The notes under the pieces were generated by a model, which had not been told where the DNA came from, did no database searches, and saw only the letters and a list, made by a program, of their open reading frames with translations. From positions 1,274,001 through 1,338,000 of the forward strand of contig NZ_CP029185.2 of assembly GCF_003096015.2 (NCBI RefSeq): a DNA stretch of 64,000 nucleotides, given 5' to 3'. The position numbers were made by a program, and so were the translations under genes. How positions within the stretch are numbered: the stretch's first letter is position 1; each line of letters opens with the position of its first letter. Below, piece after piece: positions 62,160 through 64,000 of this stretch. The DNA comes from Limnobaculum parvum (lineage in GTDB: Bacteria > Pseudomonadota > Gammaproteobacteria > Enterobacterales > Enterobacteriaceae).

Positions 62160-62864
62160 ATGCGTTTGGATAAGTTTTTGTCACAGCAGTTAGGGATTAG
62201 CCGCAATTTAGTTGGGCGGGAGCTAAGGGCCGGTCTGGTAACGATCAATGATGAGATCGTTAAGAGTGGTTCTTATAAAATTTTGCCGGAAGATGAAGTC
62301 GCCTATGACGGAAATCCACTGGTACAACTTACCGGGCCCCGCTATTTCATGCTGAATAAGCCAGAAGGATATGTCTGTTCCACCGACGATCCTGTTAACC
62401 CGACTATACTTTATTTTATTGATGAACCAGTGGCGGATAAGCTCCATGCGGCAGGACGGCTGGACATGGATACCACCGGATTAGTCTTACTGACGGATGA
62501 TGGTCAGTGGTCACACCGAATTACTTCTCCGCGCCACCACTGTGAAAAAACGTATCTGGTTACTTTAGAACATCCATTGGCGGCCAATACCGCGGAGTTG
62601 TTCACCGCAGGAGTTCAGCTTCACGGTGAAAAGAGTCTGACCAAGCCCGCGTTGTTAGAGTCGGTTGATGAGACAACGGTTCGTTTGACCATTTCAGAAG
62701 GGCGTTATCATCAGGTCAAAAGAATGTTTGCCGCGGTGGGTAACCACGTTGTGGCGCTACATCGTGAACGTATCGGTGATATCTTTTTGGATCCAGATTT
62801 GGAACCGGGAGAGTACCGGGCGCTAACGCCACAAGAGGTCGACAGCGTTGGTTCTGTCCGATAA
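62160..62864 (+). CDS. rsuA: 16S rRNA pseudouridine(516) synthase RsuA
   Basis: Makes pseudouridine 516 in 16S rRNA. 234 residues (E. coli 231). N-terminal S4-like domain MRLDKFLSQQLGISRNLVGRE, then the catalytic loop AAGRLDMDTTGLVLLTDDG (Asp about residue 102) and TISEGRYHQVKRMFAAVGNHV near the end. I chose ATG 62160 because MRLDKF is the family start; the longer open frame from 62076 lacks a ribosome-binding site. Confidence 0.96.
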   Translation: MRLDKFLSQQLGISRNLVGRELRAGLVTINDEIVKSGSYKILPEDEVAYDGNPLVQLTGPRYFMLNKPEGYVCSTDDPVNPTILYFIDEPVADKLHAAGRLDMDTTGLVLLTDDGQWSHRITSPRHHCEKTYLVTLEHPLAANTAELFTAGVQLHGEKSLTKPALLESVDETTVRLTISEGRYHQVKRMFAAVGNHVVALHRERIGDIFLDPDLEPGEYRALTPQEVDSVGSVR

Positions 62865-62952
62865 ACGGATTTGAATTATGGTGCTAGCTGCGGGTTGCCA
62901 GCCTGAAGATTGCAACATTCTCTAATACGCTAGTAGCGGGAGATTATTCTGC

Positions 62953-64000
62953 GTGTCTAATTCGTTATCTCAGTCAGACCCTCAACCATCAACAGCCATG
63001 CCTCCGAGTATGTCTAAGCGCTGGCTGATCTTTATTCTCGGCCTGTTGTCTATGCTGATGCCGTTGTCCATCGATATGTATTTACCTGCAATGCCAGGCA
63101 TTGCAGCGGACTTCGGCGTTGGTGATGGTATGGTTCAACTTACCTTAAGCGCCTACATTATTGGGTTTGCTGTCGGCCAGCTATTTTATGGACCGATGGC
63201 TGATAGCCTTGGACGGAAGCCTGTCATCATCGGTGGGGTGTTGGTATTTTCTGTGGCTGCTGCGGGTTGTGCTTTAGCACAGAGCGTTGAGCAGTTGATT
63301 TTGTTGCGTTGCCTGCATGGTCTAGCTGCGGCATCTGCTAGCGTTGTGATCAGTGCATTGATGCGGGATATGTTCAGTAAGGATGAGTTTTCACGCATGA
63401 TGTCTTTTGTGACATTAGTGATGACTATCGCGCCTTTAATGGCCCCGATTATTGGTGGTTTTTTGCTGGTCTGGATGGACTGGCATGCTATTTTTTGGGT
63501 GCTCAGTGCCGTAGCATTAATTGCCGTGGTGATGGTGAAATTCTGTATCCCGGAAACGCTGCATAAACAGAATCGCCAGAAATTCCACTTTATGACGACG
63601 TTACGCAATTTTGCATCGTTGTTTCGCCACCGTCGGGTTATTAACTACATGTTGGCCAGTGCATTTTCATTTGCCGGTATGTTCTCTTTTTTAAGCGCCG
63701 GGCCTTTTGTCTATATTGATTTAAATGGGGTCTCGCCACAGAACTTTGGCTATTACTTTGCCCTGAATATTTTTTGCCTGTTTGTTATGACGACTATCAA
63801 TAGCCGTCATGTTAGGCGTATGGGTGCAGCAAAAATGATGCGGCTGGGCCTGACAGTTCAGTTTGTCATGGGGATGTGGTTGGTGTTTGCTCAAGTGACA
63901 GGGCTGGGATTCTGGGCCATGGTGGTGGGTGTGGCTGGTTATATGGGATGTATCTCGATGATCTCTTCTAATGCAATGGCAATTATTTTGGAAGACTTCC
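62953..64000 (+). CDS. bcr: Bcr/CflA-family drug efflux protein (partial)
   Basis: Major-facilitator drug:proton antiporter; E. coli Bcr exports bicyclomycin and sulfonamides. The frame is open from GTG 62953 to the window edge (349 codons). MLMPLSIDMYLPAMPGIAADF (span 1), GQLFYGPMADSLGRKP (MFS motif A) and FSFAGMFSFLSAGPFVYIDLN follow Bcr closely. GTG 62953 adds about 20 polar residues before the first span; ATG 62998 or 63010 would give a start more like E. coli. GGGAG lies 10 bases before the GTG. It follows rsuA as in E. coli. Confidence 0.93.
   Translation, partial: MSNSLSQSDPQPSTAMPPSMSKRWLIFILGLLSMLMPLSIDMYLPAMPGIAADFGVGDGMVQLTLSAYIIGFAVGQLFYGPMADSLGRKPVIIGGVLVFSVAAAGCALAQSVEQLILLRCLHGLAAASASVVISALMRDMFSKDEFSRMMSFVTLVMTIAPLMAPIIGGFLLVWMDWHAIFWVLSAVALIAVVMVKFCIPETLHKQNRQKFHFMTTLRNFASLFRHRRVINYMLASAFSFAGMFSFLSAGPFVYIDLNGVSPQNFGYYFALNIFCLFVMTTINSRHVRRMGAAKMMRLGLTVQFVMGMWLVFAQVTGLGFWAMVVGVAGYMGCISMISSNAMAIILEDF

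Noticed and set aside
63186..63608. 140-codon minus-strand frame near the right edge
   Set aside because: It lies opposite the partial bcr gene, whose frame is open and recognisable to the window end.

Overview
The window is a chromosomal segment of a gammaproteobacterium of the order Enterobacterales. The nuo operon has a fused nuoCD, the menFDHBCE, nrdAB, ubiG, gyrA and yejM-yejL-yejK-rplY-yejH-rsuA-bcr blocks are all present, and the proteins read as close homologues of Escherichia coli proteins. The mixture of conserved blocks with inserted genes, and the moderate GC content with AT-rich spacers, would fit a Budviciaceae-like lineage (Pragia, Budvicia, Limnobaculum). That family-level guess is memory-based inference. 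The main calls rest on remembered homologous proteins, visible motifs and context; no database search was possible.

Layout. (1) 1-4520: alaA (running off the left edge, with an unusual N-terminal extension), brnQ and lrhA. (2) 5062-11153: an accessory catabolic block placed between lrhA and nuoA, made of two divergent pairs: MmgE/PrpD plus a fumarase/aspartase-superfamily lyase on the minus strand, and a MetC-like beta-lyase plus a DcuC-like transporter on the plus strand. (3) 11688-26675: the complete nuoA-N operon for NADH:ubiquinone oxidoreductase (complex I), preceded by a possible 28-residue membrane peptide gene. (4) 27351-38072: the menaquinone genes menF and menDHBCE, split by a 3.7 kb insert holding an ICMT/PEMT-like membrane protein, yjbB, yebB and an unknown gene. 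(5) 38149-43505: catalase katA, tyrosine permease tyrP with a TyrR box, a CinA-like yfaY and a small lipoprotein. (6) 43506-44059: a gene-poor gap that may hold a relic of a CRISPR-Cas locus, at the place where E. coli carries yfaE. (7) 44060-52355: nrdAB with NrdR-like and DnaA boxes, ubiG, gyrA, a dinI-family gene with a near-consensus LexA box, and ydcH. (8) 52552-55774: an AT-rich island with a truncated DUF2513 gene, a lone phage tailspike gene and unknown small ORFs, next to tRNA-Pro(GGG). (9) 56191-64000: yejM, yejL, yejK, rplY, yecH-yejH, rsuA and the start of bcr.

How the genes work together. Complex I, menaquinone and ubiquinone (ubiG) synthesis, and a DcuC-type dicarboxylate carrier all serve respiration with switching between aerobic and anaerobic electron acceptors. 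The accessory block probably feeds fumarate or another C4 acid into this metabolism. nrdAB, gyrA, the dinI-like gene, yejK and yejH belong to DNA synthesis, topology and repair.

Non-coding structure is notable. Four copies of one modular repeat (1178-1272, 1415-1577, 26747-26904 and, inverted, 27011-27222) share ends and core but carry different numbers of small hairpins. A separate element at about 4627-4925 contains seven short stem-loops in tandem.
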